From Flavobacteria bacterium BAL38 (GTDB lineage: Bacteria > Bacteroidota > Bacteroidia > Flavobacteriales > Flavobacteriaceae), in the NCBI GenBank assembly GCA_000169355.1, contig AAXX01000001.1:1240001-1304000 (forward strand): 64,000 bases of DNA. The letters run 5' to 3'. Below the pieces are notes generated by a model. The model saw only the letters and a program-made list of their open reading frames with translations, ran no database searches and had not been told where the DNA came from. Below are positions 34,561-41,473 of this stretch, in pieces. Every line of letters begins with the position of its first letter. Within the stretch, counting starts at the first letter, position 1. The position numbers and the translations under genes are program-made.

Positions 34561-34935
34561 TTATTTCTTCGACTGCTTGGAACCAGACTTTTTTACAATA
34601 TCAATTTTAAGTTCGCGTTCGGCTATTTCGATAAATCGTTTGAATACTTTTAACTCTTCTTCTTTTTTAGTTAATTGAGCTTCTAGCTCTTTTATACGTT
34701 GTTGTTGAGGATCTTTCATAGGACGACCAAATGTTATTTTATCTTCATAGGTAAATTTACCATATTTTTTTAACCATCTTGGTATACAACTATTACCTAA
34801 AATATTGTAGCGTCTTCGAAGTTCTGCTTTTGTAAATAAACCCCTTTCAAATTCACTTACAACTTGCCGTTTAAATGCTTCACTGTAAATTTGTGGAGTA
34901 CTCTCAATTTTTGAAGTTTTCTTTTTTGTTGACAT
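34561..34935 (-). CDS. IS3 family transposase, DNA-binding part (OrfA)
   Basis: A 124-residue protein with an N-terminal helix-turn-helix (SEAFKRQVVSEFERGLFTKAEL) and a C-terminal leucine-zipper-like coiled coil (QQQRIKELEAQLTKKEEELK). It binds the inverted repeats and oligomerises. Codons 114-116 (GTA AAA AAG) form the frameshift heptamer A AAA AAG. When no shift occurs, translation ends eight codons later. Confidence 0.92.
   Translation of the reverse strand: MSTKKKTSKIESTPQIYSEAFKRQVVSEFERGLFTKAELRRRYNILGNSCIPRWLKKYGKFTYEDKITFGRPMKDPQQQRIKELEAQLTKKEEELKVFKRFIEIAERELKIDIVKKSGSKQSKK
34588..34594 (-). promoter_or_regulatory. programmed -1 frameshift heptamer A AAA AAG in the IS3 element
   Basis: Read on the minus strand, orfA codons GTA AAA AAG present the canonical X XXY YYZ slippery sequence. 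A -1 shift joins orfA residue 116 to the orfB frame, which runs through GTC TGG TTC without a stop into the catalytic domain. Confidence 0.85.
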
Positions 34936-34985
34936 ATTATGTAATATTTAGTCAACTTATTTCAGGACAAGACACACATAGAATT

Positions 34986-35018
34986 AAATCCCATCTTTTA
35001 GGTGGGATTTTTTTGTTT
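34986..35018 (+). terminator. terminator, probably of the M13 peptidase operon, displaced by the IS
   Basis: An 11-bp stem (AAATCCCATCT with AGGTGGGATTT, one T-G pair), 3-base loop, then a T-run on the plus strand. No plus-strand gene other than the M13 peptidase precedes it, and the IS lies between them. Confidence 0.8.
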
Positions 35019-35041
35019 GATAAAATAGTAAAGATAATCGC

Positions 35042-35094
35042 CACGGATTAAAAGAATAAAATGATTTCAATCTGTGAAAATCCTTTAATCTGTG
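35042..35094. repeat. imperfect palindromic repeat with CACRGATTAAA arms
   Basis: Arms CACGGATTAAA (35042-35052) and TTTAATCTGTG (35084-35094) pair with one G-T; inside, GATTTCA and TGAAAATC form a second pairing. It resembles the CAGATT-based palindrome at 42793-42838 and lies just after the DMT transporter gene stop. Confidence 0.65.
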
Positions 35095-35100
35095 CAAAAT

Positions 35101-36024
35101 TTATTTCTTCTTAATCGCTCTGTTCACGATATAAAGTCCAATAATCGTTATCGTTCCTCCAATAATAATAGCAGTAGTTAAAGGTTCATTAAACAATAAA
35201 TAACCAAAGAATAGCGCTACCATCGGATTAATGTAAGCATACAAACTGCTAATTTCGGTAGGTAAATTTTCCAAAGCATAGATAAAGGCAATAAACGTAA
35301 AAACGGAGCCAAAAACGACCAAATAACCAATTGACCACCAAGAAATCGCTGGAATTTCACTCAACGGAACCGAAGTCCCATTAAATCCAATTACACTCGA
35401 GATTACAACACTCGAAATTAACATTTGTAATCCCAAACTAAAATACGGATTGAAATTCGTCTTATTTTCTCTAATATAAATTGAAGATAATGCCCAAGTA
35501 AACGTAGCAATTACCGAAAGTAAAATCCCAAATCTAAATTCTGGTCGTAAGAAATCGTTGAGGTAATCGAAGAAAATCACACAAATACCACCAAAAGCTA
35601 CTATCAAACCCACAACTGCTTTCCATGATGTTTTTTGTCCACGAAACAAACTAATAATTACAATCCAAAGTGGGAAAATAGAACCAATTATTGCACCCAA
35701 ACCACTCGAAATATATTTCACGCCCCAAGTACTCAAGCCGTTACTCAGCATGAAATTCAATACACTTAAAATTAAAATGTTTCGCCATTGACGTTTGTTT
35801 GGCCAAGGATGTTTTTTGATTAAGAAATAAAGCAAATACAACATTCCGCCAAAGAGTTGACGCAGCGCTACCAATTGCATCGGTGGCATGTGTTTAACAC
35901 CTTCTTTCGAAGCAATCCAAGTAGTTCCCCAGAAAAAACTTATCCAAATTAATGCTAAAATGGGCAACCCAATCGCATTTTTCTTTTGCTTGATGTAATT
36001 GTGAAATACGCTAAAATACGCCAT
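35101..36024 (-). CDS. EamA/DMT family transporter
   Basis: A 307-residue membrane protein with ten predicted helices in two EamA repeats (first from WISFFWGTTWIASKEG, second from FGILLSVIATFTWALSSIYI). Members export amino acids, nucleobases or other metabolites; substrate cannot be read. It starts 2 bp after the stop of the SDR-type gene and is probably cotranscribed with it. Confidence 0.9.
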   Translation of the reverse strand: MAYFSVFHNYIKQKKNAIGLPILALIWISFFWGTTWIASKEGVKHMPPMQLVALRQLFGGMLYLLYFLIKKHPWPNKRQWRNILILSVLNFMLSNGLSTWGVKYISSGLGAIIGSIFPLWIVIISLFRGQKTSWKAVVGLIVAFGGICVIFFDYLNDFLRPEFRFGILLSVIATFTWALSSIYIRENKTNFNPYFSLGLQMLISSVVISSVIGFNGTSVPLSEIPAISWWSIGYLVVFGSVFTFIAFIYALENLPTEISSLYAYINPMVALFFGYLLFNEPLTTAIIIGGTITIIGLYIVNRAIKKK

Positions 36025-36026
36025 TA

Positions 36027-36872
36027 CTAAATTTCTTTTTGAAACGAATAACCCAAAATCGTTTCCACTTTTTTACTAGAAACTATTTTACCTTTCGATT
36101 CTGAATTTTCCGCAAAGGTAGGCAATGGCAAATTCAAAATTTCAGCTTTTTTGTGATAATATGCTTTTCGTGTTGGATGCTGAGGTGAAACAGCGTTGAA
36201 GGTTTGATTCCATTCCCAATTGTCATCTCGAGCGAAGTAGAGAGCCTTTTCTATAATCCCAATACAATCTTCTCTCTGAATCATATTCACTGGTGCATCT
36301 GGATTTTCTATATTGGTTCTACCTGCTAAAAATTTTACAGGATGACGATCATCACCAAGCAAACCACCAAAACGAATTACCGTAGTTTTAAAATGTGGAT
36401 TCGATTGCAAAAGAGTTTCGGCAATAACTAATTGTTTGCCACTTTCGGTATCTGGATTTGGTTTTGTTTCCTCTGTCACTTCGTGCGAAGTCGAGAAGTT
36501 GTTAGAATCACCATAAACCGAAGTCGAACTCACAAAAATAACTTTCTGAACACCCGATTTTTCAATAAACGGGATTAGATTTTTAATTTTGTTCACGAAC
36601 TTCATTTCGAGCGAAGTCGAGATGTCTCTTCTCAATCCAGGCGGAATATCAATCACTAAAACATCCGTTTCATTCAGAAAATCTTTAATATTTCCAATAA
36701 TTTGATGTGCTTCCAACTGAATTTGGAAAGGCGGAATTCCAGAGTTTTCTAACACGTCTAATTTACTTTCCGAAGTCGTAGACCCTTTTACTTTGTACCC
36801 TTTTGAAAGCAATGATTTGGCTAATGGTAAACCAAGCCAACCACAGCCGAGTATGGAGATTTTTTTATTCAT
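36027..36872 (-). CDS. SDR/NAD-dependent epimerase-like protein (YeeZ type)
   Basis: A 281-residue Rossmann-fold protein of the extended SDR type. The dinucleotide motif is ILGCGWLGLPLAKSLLSKG at the N-terminus; VFVSSTSVYG supplies the catalytic-site strand. The usual YxxxK is replaced by GKQLVIAE, so redox activity is doubtful. The ATG at 36872 is chosen because codons further upstream lie in a palindromic repeat. Three repeat-like segments (36223-36246, 36477-36500, 36603-36627) lie inside the coding region, one read in a different frame. Confidence 0.85.
   Translation of the reverse strand: MNKKISILGCGWLGLPLAKSLLSKGYKVKGSTTSESKLDVLENSGIPPFQIQLEAHQIIGNIKDFLNETDVLVIDIPPGLRRDISTSLEMKFVNKIKNLIPFIEKSGVQKVIFVSSTSVYGDSNNFSTSHEVTEETKPNPDTESGKQLVIAETLLQSNPHFKTTVIRFGGLLGDDRHPVKFLAGRTNIENPDAPVNMIQREDCIGIIEKALYFARDDNWEWNQTFNAVSPQHPTRKAYYHKKAEILNLPLPTFAENSESKGKIVSSKKVETILGYSFQKEI
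36223..36246. repeat. repeat-like segment C within the SDR gene
   Basis: On the minus strand CTCTACTTCGCTCGAGATGA, 18 of 20 bases like segment A but read in another frame (YFARDD). Confidence 0.55.
36477..36500. repeat. repeat-like segment B within the SDR gene
   Basis: On the minus strand CTCGACTTCGCACGAAGTGA, read as STSHEV. Confidence 0.55.
36603..36627. repeat. repeat-like segment A within the SDR gene
   Basis: On the minus strand CTCGACTTCGCTCGAAATGA, read as STSLEM. This is a typical intergenic repeat core of flavobacteria, here inside a gene. Confidence 0.55.
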
Positions 36873-36880
36873 TATATTTC

Positions 36881-36959
36881 TGTCATGCTGAACTTGTTTC
36901 AGCATCTGGTTTACTATTAATTAATAAAAATGAGATACTGAAACAAGTTCAGTATGACA
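36881..36959. repeat. 27-bp inverted repeat (GCTGAACTTGTTTCAGC type)
   Basis: Arms 36881-36907 (starting TGTCATGCTGAACTTG) and 36933-36959 pair over 27 bp with two G/A differences that become G-U pairs in RNA; each arm itself holds a smaller palindrome around AACTTGTTT. It lies between the SDR and zinc-ribbon genes and looks like a REP-type dispersed element. Confidence 0.85.
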
Positions 36960-36967
36960 AACAAGAG

Positions 36968-37318
36968 CTAACTATCTTTCTTTACCAACATATAAAAATC
37001 ATCTTCCAAAGCGCGATAGCCTTGGTCGTATAAAAAGAAATAGGTGTTGCCGGTTTTGGTTTGTAATATACTTGTAAAAAACTCAAAATCGAAACCTTTA
37101 CTAAGTAATTTTGTTTTCGTGGTTTTCCCTTTGTCTTCTGGATTGAGTTCACACAAAATGCGGTAATTTTTACGCAATTTGTTATTAATGTTGCGCATCA
37201 GATTGTTCTGATCTTTGTTCATTTTGTTGTTGTACGCATTGCGGCAGCCATCCGAACAAAACTTTTTGTCTTCGCGACCAATGATTTTATCGCCACATTC
37301 TAAACAGGTTTTACTCAT
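36968..37318 (-). CDS. zinc-ribbon protein of unknown function
   Basis: A 116-residue protein with an N-terminal zinc ribbon: CLEC at residues 5-8 and CSDGC at 21-25 as metal ligands. Similar ribbons occur in short DUF2116-like proteins. The remainder is basic and helical, then mixed (FEFFTSILQTKTGNTYFFLYD). No enzymatic motif is seen. It is flanked by palindromic repeats on both sides and may be a stand-alone gene. Confidence 0.75.
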   Translation of the reverse strand: MSKTCLECGDKIIGREDKKFCSDGCRNAYNNKMNKDQNNLMRNINNKLRKNYRILCELNPEDKGKTTKTKLLSKGFDFEFFTSILQTKTGNTYFFLYDQGYRALEDDFYMLVKKDS

Positions 37319-37335
37319 AATTATATTGTATTATC

Positions 37336-37368
37336 AGACCTGACAGGTTTCAAAAACCTGTCAGGTCT
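37336..37368. repeat. perfect 15-bp palindrome AGACCTGACAGGTTT
   Basis: Two perfect 15-bp arms, AGACCTGACAGGTTT and its complement, are separated by CAA. It lies between the zinc-ribbon and DUF6265 genes. A degenerate copy lies at 3363-3387, so it is a dispersed repeat; it could also act as a terminator-like hairpin. Confidence 0.85.
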
Positions 37369-37375
37369 AAATGAA

Positions 37376-37861
37376 TTACTTCTTAAAATTAAACTTCATT
37401 TCTTTTCCGCTTTCTTCAAAAACCACGTAAATATTAATTTCGTTATCCGAAATTTTCTCAAACGTAAATTTGTCGAAATACACATGTGTTAGCGTGACTT
37501 TTACCAATCTGAAATTTTCGCTCACTTCTGCTTTTTCCCAACCTTTTAATTCGCCATCAAAGTGTTTGAGTTGTAATAAAAGTGTTTTTTCTTTTTCAAT
37601 AATGTGTCCCAATTCATAAAAAGCGACTTTTCCATCTACTACTAATTTAAAACTAAACATCATCGAATTTCCAATCGGTTCGCTCCAAGTTTCCTGACAA
37701 ATACCACCTAATGCTTCACCTGTCCAATTCCCTACAATCCATTTTACATCTTGTAAAGTAGCTTTTGGAGAACCTTTTTCATCGTTATAATTTAAGGTGT
37801 TTTGGGCATGAATAAAAGTGCTTCCTAAAATAAATAGTAGTAAAAAAAGAAAGGTTTTCAT
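37376..37861 (-). CDS. DUF6265 family secreted protein
   Basis: A 161-residue protein with a signal peptide (residues 1-19, ending FIHAQ) and a small lipocalin-like beta-barrel beginning DVKWIVGNWTGEALGG. The pattern WIVGNW and ETWSEPIGNSMMFSF is that of DUF6265. The stop of the upstream nitrilase-type gene is directly adjacent to its ATG, so the two are cotranscribed. Function unknown; lipocalin-like folds bind small hydrophobic molecules. Confidence 0.85.
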   Translation of the reverse strand: MKTFLFLLLFILGSTFIHAQNTLNYNDEKGSPKATLQDVKWIVGNWTGEALGGICQETWSEPIGNSMMFSFKLVVDGKVAFYELGHIIEKEKTLLLQLKHFDGELKGWEKAEVSENFRLVKVTLTHVYFDKFTFEKISDNEINIYVVFEESGKEMKFNFKK

Positions 37862-39388
37862 CTATTTTATTTTTTTAAGTTGGTACAAATCATGTCGGCG
37901 ATCTTTCATAGTTCTCACGCTTCCGTGTTCGTGGAGTTCTTTTAATAAATCGATGTCAACATCAACAATTAATGTCATTTCAGTATTTGGAGTGGCTTCG
38001 GCTTTAATTCCATTACTTGGAAAGGCAAAATCAGATGGTGTAAAAACAGCCGCTTGCGCATACTGAATGTCCATGTTGTTTACTTTTGGTAAATTTCCAA
38101 CACAACCTGCGATGGCAACATAACATTCATTTTCAATGGCACGTGCTTGTGCACAATGTTTCACTCGAGTATAGCCGTTTTGTGTATCGGTTAAAAAAGG
38201 TACAAATAAAATATTCATGCCTTCATCGGCCATTAGTCTTGATAATTCTGGAAATTCAATGTCATAACAAATTACAATTCCAATTTTCCCACAATCGGTA
38301 TCAAAAGTTTTAATGGCGTCACCACCAGTAATTCCCCAATGAAATATTTCGTTTGGTGTTATATGAATTTTACGATACATTTCGTTAGTTCCATCTCGTT
38401 TGCACAAAAACCCAACATTATAAACATGTCCGTTTTCTATAATAGGCATGCTTCCAGTAATGATATTAATATTGTAAGAAATAGCAAATTCTTGAAATTT
38501 TAAGCGCACCGCATCTGTATGGCGTGCCAGTTCTCGAATTGCTTCTGCTTCTGACAAATGATTATAATCGGCCATTAATGGAGCGGTAAAAAATTCCGGA
38601 AATAGAGCAAAATCACTACCATAACCAGAAACGGCATCAATGAAAAATTCAGCTTGCTCAAATAAAGCTTCTAAATTTCCTAGGGAACGCATTTGCCATT
38701 GAATTAATCCTAAACGAACAACGCTTTTTTCAGTATTAATTAATTTAGGACTATCGTCATAATAAATGTTATTCCATTCTAATAAAACCGCATATTCTTG
38801 CGATTCAACATCACCTTCTAAATAATTTTTAAGCACACGAACCTCATGAAAATCATTACTCAATTGAAACGATAAAACAGGATCGTAGATTTCTTTTTTC
38901 TTTACCTTTTCTATATAGACTTTAGGATTAATTTCGTTTTTATATTTTCCGTAATTTGGAATTCTTCCTGCAAAAATGATGGATTTTAAATTTAATTGTT
39001 CGCATAATTCTTTACGAACATCGTATAAACGTCTTCCTAATCTAAGTCCGCGATATTGTGGATTTATAAAAACATCAATTCCGTATAAAACTTCTCCGTC
39101 CGGATTGTGAGAATTAAAAGTGTAGTTTGACGTAATTGCTTTATAAGTTCTTGTTTTAAACGCAAATTCTTCGGTTACTAATAATGATAAAGCCGAACCT
39201 ACAACTACTCCATCAACTACAATTACCAATTGTCCTTCAGGGAATTTAGAAAGTAAAAGTTCGATTTGACCTTCTTTCCAGAATGCATCCATCATGTCTG
39301 GATAAGATTCAATCATGGATTTTTTCAATTCTTTGTAATCTTCTATCTTAAGATTACGCAATTCGATAGATTTAATATTTGTGGGCAT
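37862..39388 (-). CDS. GNAT-carbon-nitrogen hydrolase fusion protein
   Basis: A 508-residue two-domain enzyme. The first 210 residues form a GNAT acetyltransferase (DVFINPQYRGLRLGRRLYDVR is the acetyl-CoA loop). The C-terminal 280 residues are a nitrilase-superfamily hydrolase with the Glu-Lys-Cys triad in LFPEFFTAP, MYRKIHITP and GIVICYDIEFPE. This fusion is known in many bacteria; its substrate is not established. An ATG at 39430 would add 14 residues, but MPTNIKSIELRN at 39388 matches the usual start of the GNAT domain. Confidence 0.9.
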   Translation of the reverse strand: MPTNIKSIELRNLKIEDYKELKKSMIESYPDMMDAFWKEGQIELLLSKFPEGQLVIVVDGVVVGSALSLLVTEEFAFKTRTYKAITSNYTFNSHNPDGEVLYGIDVFINPQYRGLRLGRRLYDVRKELCEQLNLKSIIFAGRIPNYGKYKNEINPKVYIEKVKKKEIYDPVLSFQLSNDFHEVRVLKNYLEGDVESQEYAVLLEWNNIYYDDSPKLINTEKSVVRLGLIQWQMRSLGNLEALFEQAEFFIDAVSGYGSDFALFPEFFTAPLMADYNHLSEAEAIRELARHTDAVRLKFQEFAISYNINIITGSMPIIENGHVYNVGFLCKRDGTNEMYRKIHITPNEIFHWGITGGDAIKTFDTDCGKIGIVICYDIEFPELSRLMADEGMNILFVPFLTDTQNGYTRVKHCAQARAIENECYVAIAGCVGNLPKVNNMDIQYAQAAVFTPSDFAFPSNGIKAEATPNTEMTLIVDVDIDLLKELHEHGSVRTMKDRRHDLYQLKKIK

Positions 39389-39534
39389 ATATAATTGATT
39401 TTCAACAAATATAACCAATTTATTTTCCATTTACAAACGCTTACAAATATTTACAACCGAAATTAAATAGCTAAATACCGAATAACGTTTTTTTCTTGCC
39501 ACATCTTTGCACTGTCGAAATGAAACGAGTGATG

Positions 39535-39555
39535 AGTCGCAGTTTTCAGTCACAG
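39535..39555. repeat. left 21-bp inverted repeat of the four-helix-bundle element
   Basis: Begins AGTCGCAGTTTTCAG; pairs with 39955-39975 with one mismatch in 21 and lies 20 bp before the ATG. Confidence 0.85.
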
Positions 39556-39575
39556 TTTTCAGAAAAATTAACAGA

Positions 39576-39944
39576 ATGGATTTCAAAGAATTATTAGCCT
39601 ATCAAAAAGCTTTTTCATTAGCTATGGAAATTAAAAAAGTATCTGATTCATTTCCAAAAGAAGAAAAATACGCATTAACAGATCAAGTTAGAAGATCATC
39701 AAGAAGTGTATGTGCCAATATTGCGGAAGCTTACAGAAAAAGAAGATATATAAATCATTTTATAAGTAAGCTTACTGATTCTGATGGTGAAAATTCTGAA
39801 ACTTCCGTTTGGTTAGATTTTGCTTTAGAATGTAATTATTTATCAAAGGAACAGCATATTGATATGGTTGTAAAATCCGAAGAAATTGGTAAATTAATTA
39901 ATTATATGATTTTAAATCCAACAAGATTTGGTTGTAAATTATAA
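39576..39944 (+). CDS. four-helix-bundle protein (S23 / 23S rRNA intervening-sequence type)
   Basis: A 122-residue helical protein of the S23 family, whose founding members are encoded in intervening sequences of 23S rRNA genes; relatives include the Avd accessory protein of diversity-generating retroelements. The core pattern LAYQKAFSLAMEI, YALTDQVRRSSRSVCANIAEAYRKR and SKLTDSDGENSETSVWLDFAL is complete. Basic helices suggest nucleic acid binding. The gene is bounded by a 21-bp inverted repeat (39535-39555, 39955-39975), although no rRNA gene is nearby. Codons before the ATG at 39576 run through the left repeat. Confidence 0.92.
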   Translation: MDFKELLAYQKAFSLAMEIKKVSDSFPKEEKYALTDQVRRSSRSVCANIAEAYRKRRYINHFISKLTDSDGENSETSVWLDFALECNYLSKEQHIDMVVKSEEIGKLINYMILNPTRFGCKL

Positions 39945-39954
39945 AATTAAACAC

Positions 39955-39975
39955 CTGTGACTGAACACTGCGACT
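39955..39975. repeat. right 21-bp inverted repeat of the four-helix-bundle element
   Basis: Ends GAACACTGCGACT; its complement matches 39535-39555 at 20 of 21 positions. It starts 10 bp after the stop codon, and an extra GCGACT follows. Confidence 0.85.
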
Positions 39976-40000
39976 GCGACTAAAAAGTAACATAATTATT

Positions 40001-40026
40001 AATATTAAATATTTAAACGCCATGAA
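40001..40026 (+). repeat. ssb leader, copy 1
   Basis: A 26-bp stretch running into the first ssb start (ending ACGCCATGAA). It is repeated at 40464-40489 with one difference. Confidence 0.85.
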
Positions 40027-40342
40027 GAACAGAGTACAATTAATCGGACATGTAGGTCAAGAACCAGAAATCAAAAACTTAGAATCTGGAAGAGTAGCTA
40101 ACTTTACCATCGCTACGAATGAAAATTACACCAACGCCAAAGGTGAAAAAGTAGAACAAACCGAATGGCATCGAGTTTCTGCTTGGGGAAAAACCGTTGA
40201 CATCATCGAAAAATTAATAACTAAAGGAAGTTATGTTGCCATTGAAGGTAAATTAACCCACAGAAACTACGATGATAAAGACGGTAACAAACGTTATATT
40301 ACAGAAGTTGTTGCGAACGAATTGGTATTATTAAGCAAGTAA
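40022..40342 (+). CDS. ssb: single-stranded DNA-binding protein, first of a tandem pair
   Basis: A 106-residue OB-fold protein. The family pattern NRVQLIGHVGQEPEIKNL, EWHRVSAWGKTVDIIEK and GSYVAIEGKLTHRNY is clear. It ends soon after the OB fold (ELVLLSK) and lacks the Gly-rich linker and acidic C-terminal tip with which replicative SSB recruits partner proteins. It is thus probably an accessory SSB acting in repair, recombination or on a mobile element rather than the main SSB. Confidence 0.9.
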   Translation: MKNRVQLIGHVGQEPEIKNLESGRVANFTIATNENYTNAKGEKVEQTEWHRVSAWGKTVDIIEKLITKGSYVAIEGKLTHRNYDDKDGNKRYITEVVANELVLLSK

Positions 40343-40463
40343 CAAGTTCAATCCCGAAGCTTCGGGACAAATTCAAAAATCAATTTCAAATTTCAAAATA
40401 TAGATTTTTTAAATTATTCCAATTTCTTAAATCTGTGTTTCCAAAAAAAATTCAATTAACACA

Positions 40464-40489
40464 AATATTAAATATTTATACGCCATGAA
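40464..40489 (+). repeat. ssb leader, copy 2 (truncated start ATGAAATGA)
   Basis: Same 26-bp leader as at 40001-40026 (25 of 26). Its ATG is followed by AAA TGA, so the second leader is cut after two codons; the real second ssb start is 81 bp further on. Confidence 0.85.
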
Positions 40490-40565
40490 ATGAGCATTTT
40501 CCTTAGGCAAAAACTTAGAGAAATGCGAATTACATAAAACAGTTAAAAACAAATATATAAGCCTT

Positions 40566-40889
40566 ATGAAAAATTCAGTACAATTAATCGGACACGTTGG
40601 TCAAGAACCAGAAATCAAAAACCTTGAAGGAGGAAAAAAATTAGCAAACATTTCAATCGCTACTAACGAAGTGTATTACAAAGAAAACGGTGACAAAGTA
40701 GAACAAACCCAATGGCACAGAGTTTCTGCATGGGGCAAAACTGCCGATATTATTGAGCGATTTGTAACTAAAGGTAAAGAAATTGCCATAGAAGGCAAAC
40801 TAACGCACAGAAGTTACGATGACAAAGATGGAAACAAACGTTATGTTACAGAAGTAGTTGCCAACGAAGTTTTGCTTTTAGGTAAATAA
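40566..40889 (+). CDS. ssb: single-stranded DNA-binding protein, second of a tandem pair
   Basis: A 107-residue OB-fold protein close to the first copy (same SVQLIGHVGQEPEIKNLE, QWHRVSAWGKTADIIE and KLTHRSYDDKDGNKRY pattern) but diverged in the middle (VYYKENGDKVEQ). It also lacks the acidic tail. Duplication, including the leader, followed by divergence explains the pair. A terminator follows at 40910. Confidence 0.9.
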   Translation: MKNSVQLIGHVGQEPEIKNLEGGKKLANISIATNEVYYKENGDKVEQTQWHRVSAWGKTADIIERFVTKGKEIAIEGKLTHRSYDDKDGNKRYVTEVVANEVLLLGK

Positions 40890-40909
40890 AATTCTATTGA
40901 ACAGCATTT

Positions 40910-40940
40910 AAAGTGGTCTATTGGCCACTTTTTTTGTTTT
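40910..40940 (+). terminator. terminator after the second ssb
   Basis: Nine-bp stem (AAAGTGGTC with GGCCACTTT, one T-G), loop TATT, then a T-run. Confidence 0.9.
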
Positions 40941-41026
40941 TTATCAACACTAAAACGTTTTCGTAACAAAATGTATTTTTTAATTTATTGATAATGAATT
41001 AATTTTAAATTATTAAATTAATAATC

Positions 41027-41473
41027 ATGGGAATAAAAAATTATCAAATTATTATTTTTTTCATATTTATTATTCAATCTACTATAGTAAATGCTCAAGT
41101 TGGAATTAATACAACAGCTCCACTAAGTACTTTAGATATTAATGGAAATTTATCAGTAAAAACAGTTACTCTAGATGGCACAAACACTGGCGGAGGAGGA
41201 TCTGCAGTACTAATAGATGATGGCGTTTATATATCTGTTAGGCCTTTGGCTACAGATGATAAATTTCAATTACCAAATCCAACTTTATTTCCTGGAAGAG
41301 TTTATATTATTAGAAACATTCAAAATTCGGTTACTGCACAGTTAACAACTCCTACAGGTTTGTTGTTTCCAAAAAATTCTACAGTTGGAAGTTCAAATTT
41401 GTATATGTATGAAGGAAATTTAAGAACAGTTATCGTAATTAGCGATGGTGTAAACTGGACCTATATGAATTAG
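41027..41473 (+). CDS. hypothetical secreted protein
   Basis: A 148-residue protein with a signal peptide (residues 1-23, ending IVNAQ). The mature start VGINTTAPLSTLDINGN is a motif common at the N-terminus of secreted Bacteroidetes proteins of unknown function. A Gly-rich stretch and a small beta-rich domain follow, ending WTYMN. No T9SS sorting domain is present. Its stop overlaps the end of the convergent acetyltransferase gene by 4 bp. Confidence 0.75.
   Translation: MGIKNYQIIIFFIFIIQSTIVNAQVGINTTAPLSTLDINGNLSVKTVTLDGTNTGGGGSAVLIDDGVYISVRPLATDDKFQLPNPTLFPGRVYIIRNIQNSVTAQLTTPTGLLFPKNSTVGSSNLYMYEGNLRTVIVISDGVNWTYMN

Larger units (their letters stand above)
33628..34969. mobile_element. 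IS3-family insertion sequence, complete, 1342 bp
   Basis: The ends are 20-bp inverted repeats with 17 matches: the left end begins TGTCCTAAAAAAGG (33628-33647) and the complement of the right end begins TGTCCTGAAATAAG (34950-34969); one more matching base can be added on each side. TG...CA termini and two overlapping-frame genes mark the IS3 family. No target-site duplication is visible (left flank GAGT, right flank AGAC). Both genes and the frameshift site are intact, so it may still be active. Confidence 0.9.

Noticed and set aside
33624..34973. Target-site duplication of the IS3 element
   Set aside because: Left flank GAGT and right flank AGAC do not match, with either choice of terminal base; no duplication is claimed.
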